Of a DNA stretch of 64,000 nt, positions 53,101 to 63,618 are shown piece after piece; position 1 is the first letter of the stretch, and every line of letters begins with the position of its first letter. The notes beneath the pieces were generated by a model. That model did not search any database. It worked only from the letters and a program-made list of their open reading frames with translations, and had not been told where the DNA came from. The position numbers and the translations under genes were made by a program. Origin of the DNA: Vitellaria paradoxa (taxonomy: Eukaryota; Streptophyta; Magnoliopsida; Ericales; Sapotaceae); assembly GCA_019916065.1 (NCBI GenBank), contig CM034239.1, forward strand, positions 45,893,812 through 45,957,811, in the 5' to 3' direction.

Positions 53101-56100
53101 ACGAACCTCTGCTTTTTCAACATCTCCTAGATGAACATGGCATATGCCTGCTTTGATTGTTAAATATAGTGGCAATTCCTTCTCACCACAATAACAGCGT
53201 TGTGCAAGTTCAATGTGCTGAAGAGCTTTGGCAGGTGCTTTATTTTCCATGCATACTGCAGCTAGGAGATCAACTACACGTAAATCAGCTTCATTTGGAT
53301 GATTTCTAAGGTAATCCTCCAGAATGCTAGCAGAACGCTCCTTCAGACCACATTTTTTGTATAACTAGATAAAAAAGGCAAGAAATCAGTTTCACCATGG
53401 AAAGTAATGAGAACATGACTGGAACAACCATTCCGATCATTGCTATGAAAAAAAAAAAAAAAAAAAGCACGACAAATGAACAAGGAAAAGAAAAGAGGCA
53501 TAAAAAAGGAAAATACATTATTTATATTTACGAATGACATTATTGATTGATTAAAAGCCATTAAACAATACCAATAATCCAAACTTTTACATTTCAATAG
53601 CTAAAACATAAAAAATTATCCATTTTAGGTGAGATGTGAATTAAAAAATAAAATGAAATCATGCCTCCGGTTTCCACTTCCGTTACAACCATTTTTGCAT
53701 TACCACAACCATTACCATTATGGTTAGGTTAACCGTTATTGTTTTTTAAAGCATGCTCATTAATCTTTCATACAAACTTAAAATTACTAGTTATTGTCAT
53801 ACAATTGGTTTTTTAAACAATGCTCATTTTATAAAATATCATCACGTACATACCATGCACACCAGCAACAAAAACAAAGCAGGGTCCAGAGATGATATAT
53901 AGAATAGGACAGCAAACAGAAGAAATTCACGTATATATCAGTAAAACGCATGGAAACTAACTTGGCAAGATAAAACAAACTTTTTGGACCCTAACCAACA
54001 AAGTTGGAGAAACGGCAAACCAAGTACACATTAAATTGAATAGGCAAGCAAGAAAAGGAGGTAAAAACCATTGCGGCTGTCTTGAGTGCTTCAACATTCT
54101 CAGGACAGAGTCGTGAAATTTGCTCATATGATTCAGCAGCTTTCTGATAATCTCCAAGCTCAACATAAAGAGAAGCCCGATGAAACCTGAGATCGATATC
54201 TGCAGGATCTGCTGTTATAGCTTTAGAAAGGCAGTACCTGGCTTGACCAGCATTGCCTTGCTCTCTGCACAGTTTAATTAAGAAAATAACATGACTACTC
54301 AATTCCATCCTCTCTAAAAACAGTAATTCTGAAAGTGGCAACAATGATATATTTGAAAAACAATCAATCAGCATCTAACTCACAGAAAATTATAAACATA
54401 TAAAGGCCATAATCTATGAGCCAAGATATTTTTTTGCCATGATCTATGAGTTTCTGAAACATATATATATATATATATATATTTTCTTTTCATTTTTGCT
54501 TTTGGATTAGTTGTTTGGGCCACGTCAACTAGCTTAATTAATCAGTAGATCCAACCGTATAATTATTCAGCTCCAGTCAGGAAAAGATGCAGCCTGGGGC
54601 TCAGAAAATTTAATTATGGAGGAGGGACTTACTAGATGCAGCCCAAAAAACAGAATCTAACAAGTAAGAATCAACAATCTATCACACAGAAAGCAATGGA
54701 GCTGTTAATGTATATTCATGTACATACATGGCATAGGATTAATTTAGTCAGTAAAGTTGTATTTCATTAGTATAAATACAAGTGCAATTGGGTGTCCAGT
54801 CATTCAGTAAACCCTGGCATCTTTAGATTTGTATCTCAGCCAAATAAAAGGGAAGAAATACCCATAGAGCAAAATAATTGAAACCTAACTAAATTACCTT
54901 CAATTAACATCCCAAAAGCGACATATGTTAAAAAACTATGCCTAACAGACACCAAAAGCACTCAGAAAACTGATTGGTTGAATGGGGTTGGCAAGAAATG
55001 TTGAAGAAGAAAAGCTCCGAAGGAAGATATACGGACCTCAACATAATTGCTCGGGGCTGATTTCTGTGGGCCAAAGGAATATATCACAGGACGACTGTGC
55101 CACTGCCACATAATATGCGAGAGATGCAGCAAGTAACTGCAGCAGCAGAGGAGGAGAATAGTGACTGCAGGTCCACAGGAAAGAGAATTATCAATGGCAG
55201 AGAAGAAAAACAACAGCAGCAGGAAAGAGAGAGTATAGAACAAAGGGGAGGAAGAGGGTGAAACCTCCAAAGAAAAACAGTAGCAATAGAAATAGAAAAG
55301 AGAGAAGAAGAAAGATGACAAGGAAGAGAAAACCATCCAAAGAGAAAGGGGTAGTTTCCACCAAAATCTAGCCAAAAAGGAAAGAGAGAGAGAGAGAGAG
55401 AGGGAAAAAATAAAAATAAAAAAAAACAATCGACGACCAACTCCATGCCTACATTTGAATTAAGGTTAATATGAAAATCATTGCAACCGAAACTAGTTTC
55501 TGCTTCTTCCCTAGGTATCCATATTTTGCATATCCTGTGAAACTTGATTCAAGTAATCACATGACGTGCAAGTGAAAAGTTAAGTAGGCAGGATATCCCC
55601 TACATCATAAGTTATAAGCAAAATAATCCACAATCATTAACTAAACATTGTTTGAAAAACCGAAGGAGAAGAAGATGACTAATAAATAATTCCTAGAACC
55701 AAAAGCAACATCAGGCACCTTGAGCTCCCAATATGAATTAAAATCTGGCTGACTGCACTTTAACTATTCTATTTTCCGCCACCCCCAAAAAAAAAAAAAA
55801 AAAAAAAAACGATTCTATTTTCAAAAAGTAAATGTAGAGTTTGGTGTCCCAAATGCTACCATATTTTTAAAGTCATCTCGCCAATTCAACATATGGAATT
55901 TTCCAGAAAGCTTTTGCAAGAAAATAATTTTCCTTTGCCATGTTATCCTCATAAAACATTGACAATACAGATATAACTATGTACTTAAATAAATTTAATT
56001 AATGAAGAAATGATTGTAAATCTAATGTAGCCAAATTGATAATACTAATATGAGGGATGTAAATAAATATTTTGATTTACAGTTGACAAATTGGACCCTT

Positions 56101-59100
56101 ATCCAATAAAAGCACTATTAGTTTGTATAAATCATATGGAAATATAGAGGCCTTGCATATAACCATGATTAGAGTGTTGAAACTTGTATTTACTGCTGCT
56201 TGTGCTCAATATGTCAACAACAATGTCAACTCCAACACACTGGGCATAAATACACAATTACCGCAGAGTTATCAGTATGATTCCGGACCCAATTGCATTG
56301 TCTTGTCTCAAATATCAGCAATATTCATGGTAAGATCGAATCGAAGAACATTTAAGAAAAAAAACTATTAATTTTGGAGGAAGGGAGTTGACGCTTTTGT
56401 TGCATATGTTTATACATCATACAACATTTTTTTTTTTAACTACTTTATCCAACAAAAGAACATTTTGACATCAAATATCACAATATAAAAAAAAAGGATA
56501 AAATCATAAACTTTTAAAGAAAACTCACATGGACCAAGTGACAAGGAGTTTCCAAAGAGATGAATCCTTCGGTGTCAAATGTGCAGCAAGCATATAGAAA
56601 TTCAAAGCTTTCTTCTTATCCCCAGTTGCGTCATAAATAAGGCCCAGGGTATGATAAGGATCGGGCAAATTTGGTGCAAGCCGAACAACTTCTTTTAGCA
56701 CACATATGGCCTACAAATCAAAACTGATGAACAATTTGGCTAAACACCCACAAAATATTACAAGCAATTTAATCCAAAAATGAACCTAATGACTTCTTTT
56801 AGCACGCATATGGCCAACAAATCAAAATTGATGAAATACTTGACAAAACATCCACAAAACATTATAAGCAATACAAAATTTCTTATCCAGAAATGAACCC
56901 CCAGCAAGATAATTTAGCTTACTACAAAGCAAACCTAAAAATTGCAAATGCTGAAAGATGAGGGCAGTCTGTCTCACAACAATATTTAAAATAGCTGAAT
57001 GCTAGACTAAAATATTACCTAACCTTTTACACACATGGTATCTTGATTCAAAAATAATTATTAAGTTCAAGAATAAGGTTGAGAGAGATTTTAAGAACTG
57101 TGGGTCAAAACATATTTCTTTTGTGTTCACCTATATAACAAGGAAGCTCAAGATTTGACTTTTGTATATTTTCAACCATTAAATTTATTTAATGGTCAGA
57201 ATTACTTCTTTCTCCCTCCACTTAGGTTCCCTTTTCGACCACTTCACATGAAAACACAATCTCTCACTCTTCCCATATTTTTTTTAATACAGTTTATGTA
57301 TAAAAGTATTTAAATTAATATTTTTAAACAACAACAACAACATAAGCCTTATCCCACTAGGTGGGGTCAATATTAATATTTTTAAAAATGTGATAATATT
57401 TGTAATAAATAATAAAATTTTACACATTTATTAAATAATGTATGGATACTTATTAGACAAAGTCAACTAAATTTTTTATTTAAAAAAATGATATTTAAAC
57501 TTTAATTTTTTTTAAAAATATATTAAAAATAAACATTTAAATTAAAATTTTAGTTTTAAGCACATTAAAACTTAAGTTTTAAATATATACACTTTTACAT
57601 TTTGTGTCATCTATACTACAAGAAAGCTCAAAATTTTGAATTGGGGATATTTTCAACCATTAGATTTGCTCAATGACCAGAATTATTTTCCTTTTTCTCT
57701 CCACTTTGATTGTCTTTTCGGTCATTTCATATGAAAACATACTCTCTCACTCTTCTCATTTTTTTTTTCGAATCTTTTTATATTAAAGAAATTTATTAAA
57801 AAATTTCTTAATCACTGTTTTCAGTCGTCGACAAAAACCCTTGACAACAATTCATCACCGACTACCCACTGAACCAGAACCCACCTCACGACTTGCAAAT
57901 ATGCAGATAAATCAACTTATTTCCACACCGCTATGTTTACAAAACCAACTAATGGCCATTCAAACTGAAATGATTTTTACACGACAATGTTACAAGGCAA
58001 AAGGTATTGATCACGTGCCAATCAATTGTTCAACCAACGCTTCATTATTGAGGACCAAGCAGCAGAGATTGATGAGGATGGCCCAGAAGTTATGGTTTAT
58101 AAACCTAACCGTGACGACTTCTATTTTTCAGATGATGAGATTGATGACCAAATCATGAGCAAACTGGTTGATGTCACGCCTTGTCATGTTCCACCACTTG
58201 ATGAAATTGTTGTGACTACTGAGGCCATTTGTTAGCAGTTGCATCGCTGAGGTCCCTGCTTGTACTGTATCACAACTTAGGTTGAAGAGTATGCCTAAAG
58301 CCAACAGTGCTTCTGTGGATTTTTTTTCCCTACAACTAACCCCTCTCGCAAGATGATCTATTTTCAATCCTCCTTTAACATCTACAAGTTCTACTATCGG
58401 AATCATGTTCCTTCTAACCCAAGAGACTTCGTGAGAACACTAGGTTTCTCCCATCCTTTACACACGTCCATGAGCTCTGCAAGAAATTTGAACATCCGCT
58501 CTTTTCGTGGCCTGGCGACTGAAAGTGCGCAAGTTTTCAACTTGATAGAGTCAAGTTTTTCTTAGCTAGGGAGAATGATTCAAATCCAAAGAATATTTTA
58601 TTTTTATTAGGATTTTATTCTAGGATTTATTTTGAATAGAATTTTAGAGATTTATTTTCTTTACTTTTATTTTTATTCTTATTATTTTAAGTAGTTTATT
58701 TCGAGTAGGGAGTCTAATATTATCATCTTTTATTTGATTTTTATTTTCAGTATCTTAGGGAATTATTAGCTTATTTAAAGGCTTAGAATTATTAGGGTTT
58801 ACAAACTTGAATATTGAATATTAATGAATGGATGCATTTACCTAAGTTCTCTCTTCTCTTCTTTTTCGTTGCTTTCAACTTCTTGTCCCGCATTAATTTG
58901 ATATCAAAGCAAATTCTTAGTGAAAAAAAAAATAATAAAATTCTTAATCACTGTTTTCAGCAGTCAACAAAAACCCTTGACAATAGTTCATCATTGACAG
59001 TCCACAGAACCAGCACCCACCTCGCAACTTGCAAATATGCAGATGAATCAACATATTTCCTTACTGCTAGGGTTACAAAATCAACTAATGGCCATTTAAA

Positions 59101-62100
59101 CTGAAATGATTTTTACATGGCAATGTTACAAAGCAAAAGGAATTGATCATGTGTCAATCAATTATTCAACAAAAGCTTTCGTTATTGATGACCAAGCAAT
59201 AGAGATTGACGAGGATGGCCCAGAAGTTATGGCTTACAAACCTAACCCTGACGACTTCTATTTTTCAAATGATGAGATTGATGACCAAATCATGAACGAA
59301 CTAGTTGATGTTACGCCTTTTCATATTCCACCACTTGATGAAGTTGTTGTGACTACTAAGGCCATTTGTCCTATCAACACAAATATTCGCAATTGCATCG
59401 CTAAAGTCCCTGCTTGTACTGCATCCCACCTTGGGTTGAAAAGTATGCCTAAAACCAACAGTACTTCTATGGATTTTTTATTCCCTACAACCAAGCCCTT
59501 TCGCAAGAAGATCCATTTTCAGTCTTCCTTCGACATCTGCAAGTTCTGCCATCGGAAGCACGTTCCTTCCAACCCCGGAGACTTGGTGAGGACACTAAAT
59601 TTCTCCCACCCCTTACACGCGTTCGTGAGCTCTGAGAGCAACTTGAACATCTGCTCTGTTCGTGGCTTGGCAATTGAAGGAGTGCGCAGACTTTCAACTC
59701 AACGAAGTCAAATTTTTCTCAGCGAGGGCGATTATGCAAATCCAAAGATTGTTTTATTTTTATTAGGATTTTATTCTAGTATTTATTTTGAATAAGACTT
59801 TAGAGGTTTTTTTTCTTTAATTTTATTTTTATTCTTATTATTTTAAGTAGTTTATTTAGAGTAGGGATTATGATATTATAATTTTTTATTTGATTTTTAT
59901 TTTCAACTATCTTAAGGAATTATTAGCCTATTTAAAGGTTTGGAATTATTAGGGGTTACAGACTTGAATATTGAATATTATTGAATGAATGCATTTGCCT
60001 GAGTTCTCTCTTTTCTTCTTTTTGTCTACTTCCAGCTTCTTACCTTGCATCAATTTTGTATCAAAGCAAATACTTGGTGATAAAAAAAATAAATAAATAA
60101 AATTCTTAATCACTGTTTTCAGCCATTGACGAAAACCCTCGACAAAAATTCATCACCGACCGCCCATTGAACCAGCATCCAAATCAAGAGCAAACTAGTT
60201 GCTGTGACGCCTTGTCATATTCCACCACTTGATGAAGTTGTTGCAATGACTGAGGCCATTTGCCTTGTCAACACAAATATTCCGAGTTGCATCAATGAGG
60301 TCCTTGCTTGTACTACATCACAGCTTGGGTTGAAAAGTATGCCTAAAACTAACAGTGCTTCTGTGGATTTTTTCTTTCCTATAACTAAGCCCTTTCGCAA
60401 GATGATCCATTTTCAATCTTCCTTCAACATCTGCAAGTTCTGCTATCGAAATCACGTTCCTTCCAAACCGAGAGACTTAGTGAGGACACTAAATTTCTAC
60501 CACCCTTTACACGCGTCTGTGAGCTCTAAGAACAACTTGAACATCTATTCTGTCCATGGCCTAACAATTGAAGAGTGCGCAAGTTTTCAACTTGACGAAG
60601 TCGATTTTTTTTCTCAACCGAAAAAAATGATGCAAATCCAAAGATTATTTTATGTTTATTAATTTTTTATTCCAGGATTTTTTTTGAATAGGATTTTAGA
60701 GATTTATTTACTCATATTTTTATTCATATTATTTTAGGTAGTTTATTTGAACAGGGATTTTGATATTATAGTCTTTCATTTGACTTTTATGTTCAGTTAT
60801 CTTAGGGAATTATTAGCCATTTAAAGGCTTGGAATTTTAAGGATTTACAGACTTGAATATTGAATATTATTGAATGGATGTGTTTGCCTGAATTCTCTCC
60901 TCTTATTTTTCTTTGCTTTCAACTTCTTGTCCCTCATTAATTTGGCATCAAAGCAAATTATTGGTGATTAGAAAATTCTTAGTCACTGTTTCGAGCCGTC
61001 AACAAAAACTTTCAACAAAAGTTCATCACTGACAGCTCACTGAACTAGCACCCACCTCACAACTTCCAAATATGCATATGAATCAACTTATTTCCTCACT
61101 ACTAGGGTTACAAAACCAACCAATGGCCCTTCAAACTGAAATGATTATTACACAGCAATGTTTCAAGGCAAAAGGATTTGATCATGTGTCAATCAATTAT
61201 TCAACCAAAGCTTCCATTATTGAGGACCAAGCAGCAGAGACTGATGAGGATAGCCTAGAAGTTATGGTTTACGAACCTAACCTTGACAACTTCTATTGTT
61301 TAGCTAATGAGATTGATGACCAAATCATGAGCGAATTGGTTGATGTGATGCCTTGTCGTATTCCACCATTTGATGAATTGTTGCGACTATTGAGGCTATT
61401 TGTCCTATCAACACAAACAATCGCAATTGCATCACTAAGATCACTGCTTGTACTGTATCACACCTTGGATTGAAGAGTATGCCTAAAATTAACAATGGTT
61501 CTGTTGATTTTTTTCTTCCCTACAACTAAGCCCCTTTCACAGGATGATCCATTTTTTATTTTCCTTCAACATCTACAGGTTCTGCAATCGGAATCACGTT
61601 AATTGCAACCCAGGAGACCTGATGAGAACACTAGGTTTCTACCACCCTTACACGCGTACGTGAACTCTAGGAACAACTTGAACATCAGTTCTGTTCGTCG
61701 CTTGGCAATTGAAGGAGTGTGCAAGCTTTCAACTCGATAGAGTTGAGTTTTTCTCAACCAAGGAGAATGATGCAAATCCAAAGATTATTTTATTTTTAGT
61801 AAAATTTTATTCTAGGATTTATTGTGAATAGGATGTTAGACATTTATTTCCTTTAATTTTATTGTTTATTCTTATTATTTTAAGTAGTTTATTTTGAGTA
61901 TGGATTCTGATATTGTAATCTTTACTTGCTAAGCTAATGACAAAATTTTGGATCACTTATTCCTTCAGCTTTGAAGCTTTGGCAACGTTTAATTGCTACT
62001 CATAGTATGGCTCGGGTGCTACCTTCCATTTATGTTGAAATGTTAGTTATGGAATTTTGGGGCTTTTGGGCACGGTTGAAAGGCAATCCTTTGGAGGATA

Positions 62101-63238
62101 GCAGTCATTTCTACACTTCGTGCAATTTGGAAAGAGAATTTAATGGCATTCAAGAAAAGCGGGAAGATGCGAATGGCATGTAGGAGAGGATGAATTTTCT
62201 CATTCTTTTATGGATTTCCATTCTACCCAAGTTTACCGTCTACCCACTGTCTGTAATACAAGGAAATTGGTTAGCAATCTCCAAGCAGTTTGTTATCATT
62301 TTAGATTTTGTTTCTGTTTTTGTTCTTTGGGGGACTGCTTGTATGTACCTTTTTCATCTTCCAATGAAATCTCACTGCTTAATTAAAAAAATAATAATAT
62401 TATTAATAATTTGGTAGTTTAATATAGAAAAGATAATCAGTAATTGTTGAAAGGGTTAGGTTAGGGAGTGGGATTCACTATTGTAAGATCAAGAAAAATA
62501 AAAAGAAAGACGCTAAATTCTACAAGAACTAGGCAAGAAAGAAATAATAAAAAGAAGGTATTTACAAGAAGAATAAGTGGTTTAACCGCATTTCTAAAAC
62601 TTCAATTCTCTCTCCTTGTCCCCCATTCTATATTCTCAAATTTTCAATAAATTTTAAGTTATTTTTTCAATAAGATAATAAGAAAAATTGAAACAACTTC
62701 TACTAGAAATTCCTAATATGTACTGAAAAATTGTTTTAGGTATATTTCAATGAGAACACTAAAATTTTGTTAAGGAAACATGGTGGTAATAGAATGTAAG
62801 AAGGTCTATTTAATGTTCTGAGAAATAAAGGCTAAAGACATGTTGCTAATGCAAGTAATGCACCAACCAACACATCTTTCAAGGACTAGGGTAGGAACTG
62901 TAAAATTCTTAAATTTTTCCTGTAACAAAATCCTATTCACAGTTATCAATCCTATACTGGACATCATAGGAATCATTGTAAATGCCCACTCCTTGTTGAA
63001 AACAACATGAGGAAACCATATGCTCTCTGCATCTTCTGCAGCGCTTATTACTACCAATACTTGTGTTTCTCACACCATTAACATTTATCATTAAAATCTC
63101 AATAAAAGAAACCGATAATTGACACTATACCTCTTCATACCGGCAATGTGCATAATGAAGTGTGGCATCACCAAGCTTTCGTGTGATTTCTGGACTAAGT
63201 TTATTCTTTGATCCCTTCCGCCTCCCTCTCTTCTTAGA
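38562..63238 (-). CDS. GTF3C3: TFIIIC TPR subunit (GTF3C3/Tfc4 homologue), 3' part, 16 exons
   Basis: TPR subunit of Pol III factor TFIIIC, which bridges A-box binding to TFIIIB recruitment in the nucleus. Exons (minus): 63238-63131, 56710-56529, 54264-54069, 53364-53107, 52788-52645, 52260-52182, 51499-51386, 51292-51123, 47272-47154, 44463-44340, 44244-44173 (acceptor uncertain; 44280 also fits), 44000-43874, 43709-43595, 41890-41700, 41611-41499, 38834-38562. They join in phase to about 794 residues and a stop. The first exon has a basic KKRGRRKGSKNK then LGDATLHYAHCRYEE. TPRs follow: LAPNLPDPYHTLGLIYDATG, ARYCLSKAITADPADIDLRF, YVELGDYQKAAESYEQI, LEDNVDARLTLASLLLEE. Then come KKLPKSILFERVKVLDDRQ, LCKALASLQRYWEAMEIINL, and C-terminal TPRs (REYLEAYKLMPDSPLINL, EALYNIARAYHHVGL, YYEKVLAVHEKDYP). 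The acidic N-terminus is beyond the window. Introns reach 6.4 kb through repeat insertion. Confidence 0.94.
38835..41498. other. Last intron of the TFIIIC gene
   Basis: 2.7 kb with no convincing coding content. It holds a T run of about 24 near 40148-40170 and a compound (CT)n repeat at 41139-41275. The segment 39300-40100 is less AT-rich and may be an old transposon relic, but no motif could be recognised. Confidence 0.6.
41139..41277. repeat. Compound (CT)n microsatellite with higher-order unit
   Basis: Four or five blocks of (CT)n are separated by the short spacer aaactgtgcctctc or tacattgtgcctctc, so the tract is a nested repeat. It ends in a run of about 11 C. The reading frame across it is a repeat artefact. 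Confidence 0.9.
42470..43115 (-). mobile_element. L1-type LINE 3' end with RT zinc-binding domain
   Basis: On the minus strand, 43112-42760 encodes a zf-RVT domain typical of plant L1 elements: FPWRNLWKAPVPTRVIFFSW, NRCLLCLRQEESIDHMFIHC, EIWNLILSCFG and AWWGQPMG. After a one-base-type frame break around 42760 the adjoining frame continues PYCLFWLIWKERNRRIF and FSWVEEGKEIDL. The RT core and endonuclease are absent. It is inserted in a TFIIIC intron in the same orientation as the gene. Confidence 0.9.
44937..45836. mobile_element. AT-rich foldback element, about 0.9 kb
   Basis: The left end gccccagttgggtaacg and right end ttaccaaacgggcc are inverted repeats (GGCCCGTTTGGTAA type). The interior is almost pure taatta/aattt sequence with 'caacaaaaacgtgtttggtaaa' close to the left end, as in the 20525 element. 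TTAGC occurs outside both ends and may be a target duplication. There is no coding capacity, so it is a non-autonomous DNA transposon inside a TFIIIC intron. Confidence 0.65.
46970..47119. repeat. (AAG)n and (GA)n microsatellites
   Basis: An (AAG)n run lies at about 46969-47002 and a (GA)n run at about 47093-47121, both in the intron between exons 9 and 10 of the TFIIIC gene and only about 35 bp from the exon border at the nearer end. Confidence 0.85.
47783..48914. mobile_element. Candidate hAT-like element, about 1.13 kb
   Basis: The left end aggagtgtacatgg and right end gtaaacccct are imperfect inverted repeats of the AGGGGTGTACA kind common in plant hAT elements. acccaaat lies just left of the start and acccaaaa just right of the end, a near-match that would fit an 8-bp target duplication, but on the left it is offset by two bases. 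Subterminal parts hold short 'tcggttttg / gaaccaagaaccg' motifs. An internal 103-residue frame (48260-48571) has no recognised family. Confidence 0.45.
50760..50965 (+). mobile_element. L1-type LINE 3' UTR remnant
   Basis: The stretch containing ggggactgcttgtcctctac, then ttctttttcttatcaataca, resembles the 3' UTR of plant L1 elements and parallels the sequence at 62325-62400. No coding region is left. Confidence 0.55.
52350..52575 (-). mobile_element. L1-type LINE 3' UTR remnant
   Basis: On the minus strand, ggcattgtcttgatgccttc then tttttatttaataaatc closely follows the pattern of the L1 tail at 33245-33330 (gggcattctcttaacgcc ... ttaataaag). Only the 3' end survives, inside an intron. Confidence 0.6.
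54703..54835 (+). mobile_element. Solo LTR fragment (Copia, related to 32395 LTR)
   Basis: It begins TGTTAATGTATATTCATGTA, almost identical to the right LTR at 32395, and continues with the similar 'tataaatacaagtgcaattgggtgt' segment. No internal region is attached, so it is a solo or truncated LTR inside a TFIIIC intron. Confidence 0.6.
57121..57770. repeat. Direct repeats of about 170 bp, 480 bp apart, with RTE/SINE-type tail between
   Basis: 57121-57290 and 57602-57770 share ctata.acaaggaagctca-like starts, ttttcaaccattaaatttat, gaattacttctttctccctcc and catgaaaacacaatctctca. Between them, 57328-57369 carries aacaacaacaacataagcct then tcccactaggtggggtca, the tail seen at the ends of the RTE LINEs in this window. 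Non-coding. Confidence 0.75.
58576..58892 (+). repeat. LTR1 of the tandem retroelement
   Basis: About 317 bp. It includes ttattaggattttattctag, ttattattttaagtagttta, a tatttaaagg TATA-like motif near 58774, and gaatattgaatattaatgaa. It is followed within a few bases by tgatatcaaagcaaattctt (primer site). Confidence 0.8.
59106..59795 (+). pseudogene. Gag-like internal frame, best-preserved copy (internal 2)
   Basis: 229 residues, the longest version of the internal frame. Near the start, QCYKAKGIDHVSINYSTK has the CX2CX4HX4C spacing of a retroviral-type zinc knuckle, but the second Cys is Ala and the fourth ligand is Tyr. An acidic stretch follows (DEDGPEVMAYKPNPDDF, DDQIMNELVD), as seen downstream of the knuckle in plant Ty3/Gypsy Gag proteins. 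The remaining part (CKFCHRKHVPSNPGDL ...) is not recognised, and the frame runs on into the next LTR. An in-frame stop just upstream interrupts an earlier MQMNQHIS start. Assignment to Gypsy is inference from the knuckle and primer site. Confidence 0.6.
59729..60049 (+). repeat. LTR2 of the tandem retroelement
   Basis: About 321 bp, close to LTR1 in order and sequence, ending ...cttaccttgca. The following primer site is tgtatcaaagcaaatacttg. Confidence 0.8.
60204..60662 (+). pseudogene. Gag-like internal frame, deleted copy (internal 3)
   Basis: This copy lacks the zinc-knuckle part through an internal deletion and starts at the segment equivalent to VDVTPFHIPPLDE. It keeps LGLKSMPKTNSASVDFFFP, HFQSSFNICKFCYR and the downstream section. 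The 152-residue frame then runs into LTR3. Confidence 0.6.
60628..60936 (+). repeat. LTR3 of the tandem retroelement
   Basis: About 309 bp, starting tgatgcaaatccaaagatta and ending ...cttgtccctca. The primer site tggcatcaaagcaaattatt follows. Confidence 0.8.
61768..61926 (+). repeat. Partial LTR4 of the tandem retroelement
   Basis: It starts tgatgcaaatccaaagatta and matches the other LTRs up to gattctgatattgtaatctt, after which similarity stops. It marks the right edge of the array. Confidence 0.75.
61927..62410 (+). mobile_element. L1-type 3' UTR remnant and unassigned flank
   Basis: 62290-62400 carries ctttgggggactgcttgtat and a catcttccaatgaaatctca stretch before an A-rich end (aattaaaaaaataataat), like other plant L1 3' ends. 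Upstream, 61971-62183 is an open frame with no recognised family and may be part of the same relic. Confidence 0.5.
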
Positions 63239-63270
63239 CTACACAGGATAGAAAAGGAAGTGGAACACAA

Positions 63271-63392
63271 AATGTAGATCAGACTATGTTTATATAATAT
63301 GCACTGTAATTACAAGGTAGAAGCAAATGATAATGTAGATCAGACTATGTTTATATAATATGCACTGTAATTACAAGGTAGAAGCAAATGAT
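63271..63392. repeat. Perfect 61-bp tandem duplication near TFIIIC exon border
   Basis: The 61-bp unit beginning aatgtagatcagactatgtt is present twice with no visible difference (63271-63331, 63332-63392). It starts only about 33 bp upstream of the 63238 exon acceptor (gene sense), so it could include branch-point sequence. Confidence 0.95.
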
Positions 63393-63618
63393 CACCATCA
63401 TGCCAACAAAAAAAGAAAATCAAGCAGGAAGTAATATCAACAAAAATCAGAACATGAGATGCAGTAAAATGTACCAAGTACATTATAGAAAGCGAATAAA
63501 TTAAGCATAAGTTATAATAAAAGATTTCTAGACAAACAAATCAAATCAGAGAGAGAGAGAGAGATGGAGAGAGAATCAAGACTACGAAATACAAGACATC
63601 AATGAGTCCATATCATTG

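Larger units (their letters stand above)
57799..61926 (+). mobile_element. Tandem array of a small LTR retroelement
   Basis: The array order is internal 1 (to 58575), LTR1 58576-58892, internal 2 58893-59728, LTR2 59729-60049, internal 3 60050-60627, LTR3 60628-60936, internal 4 60937-61767 and a partial LTR4 61768 to about 61926. LTRs start near tgatgcaaatccaaaga and end ...ttgtcccgca. Each complete one is followed by a tRNA-Met-type primer site (ttggtatcaaagc and variants). Repeat units measure about 1153, 899 and 1140 bp; the middle one has an internal deletion of about 260 bp. All copies are in the same orientation, opposite to the host gene. The internal segments carry only a short Gag-like frame and no pol, so the element is non-autonomous. 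The arrangement fits recombination between LTRs of neighbouring copies. Confidence 0.85.

Noticed and set aside
54962..55446. Two overlapping minus-strand frames of 120-155 residues, Ser/Phe/Leu-rich
   Set aside because: They lie over purine-rich, low-complexity intronic DNA and have no recognised domain; treated as chance frames in a TFIIIC intron.
61971..62183. 70-residue plus-strand frame between the LTR array and an L1 tail
   Set aside because: Looks protein-like but matches no family I know and has no gene context; mentioned only with the L1 remnant.
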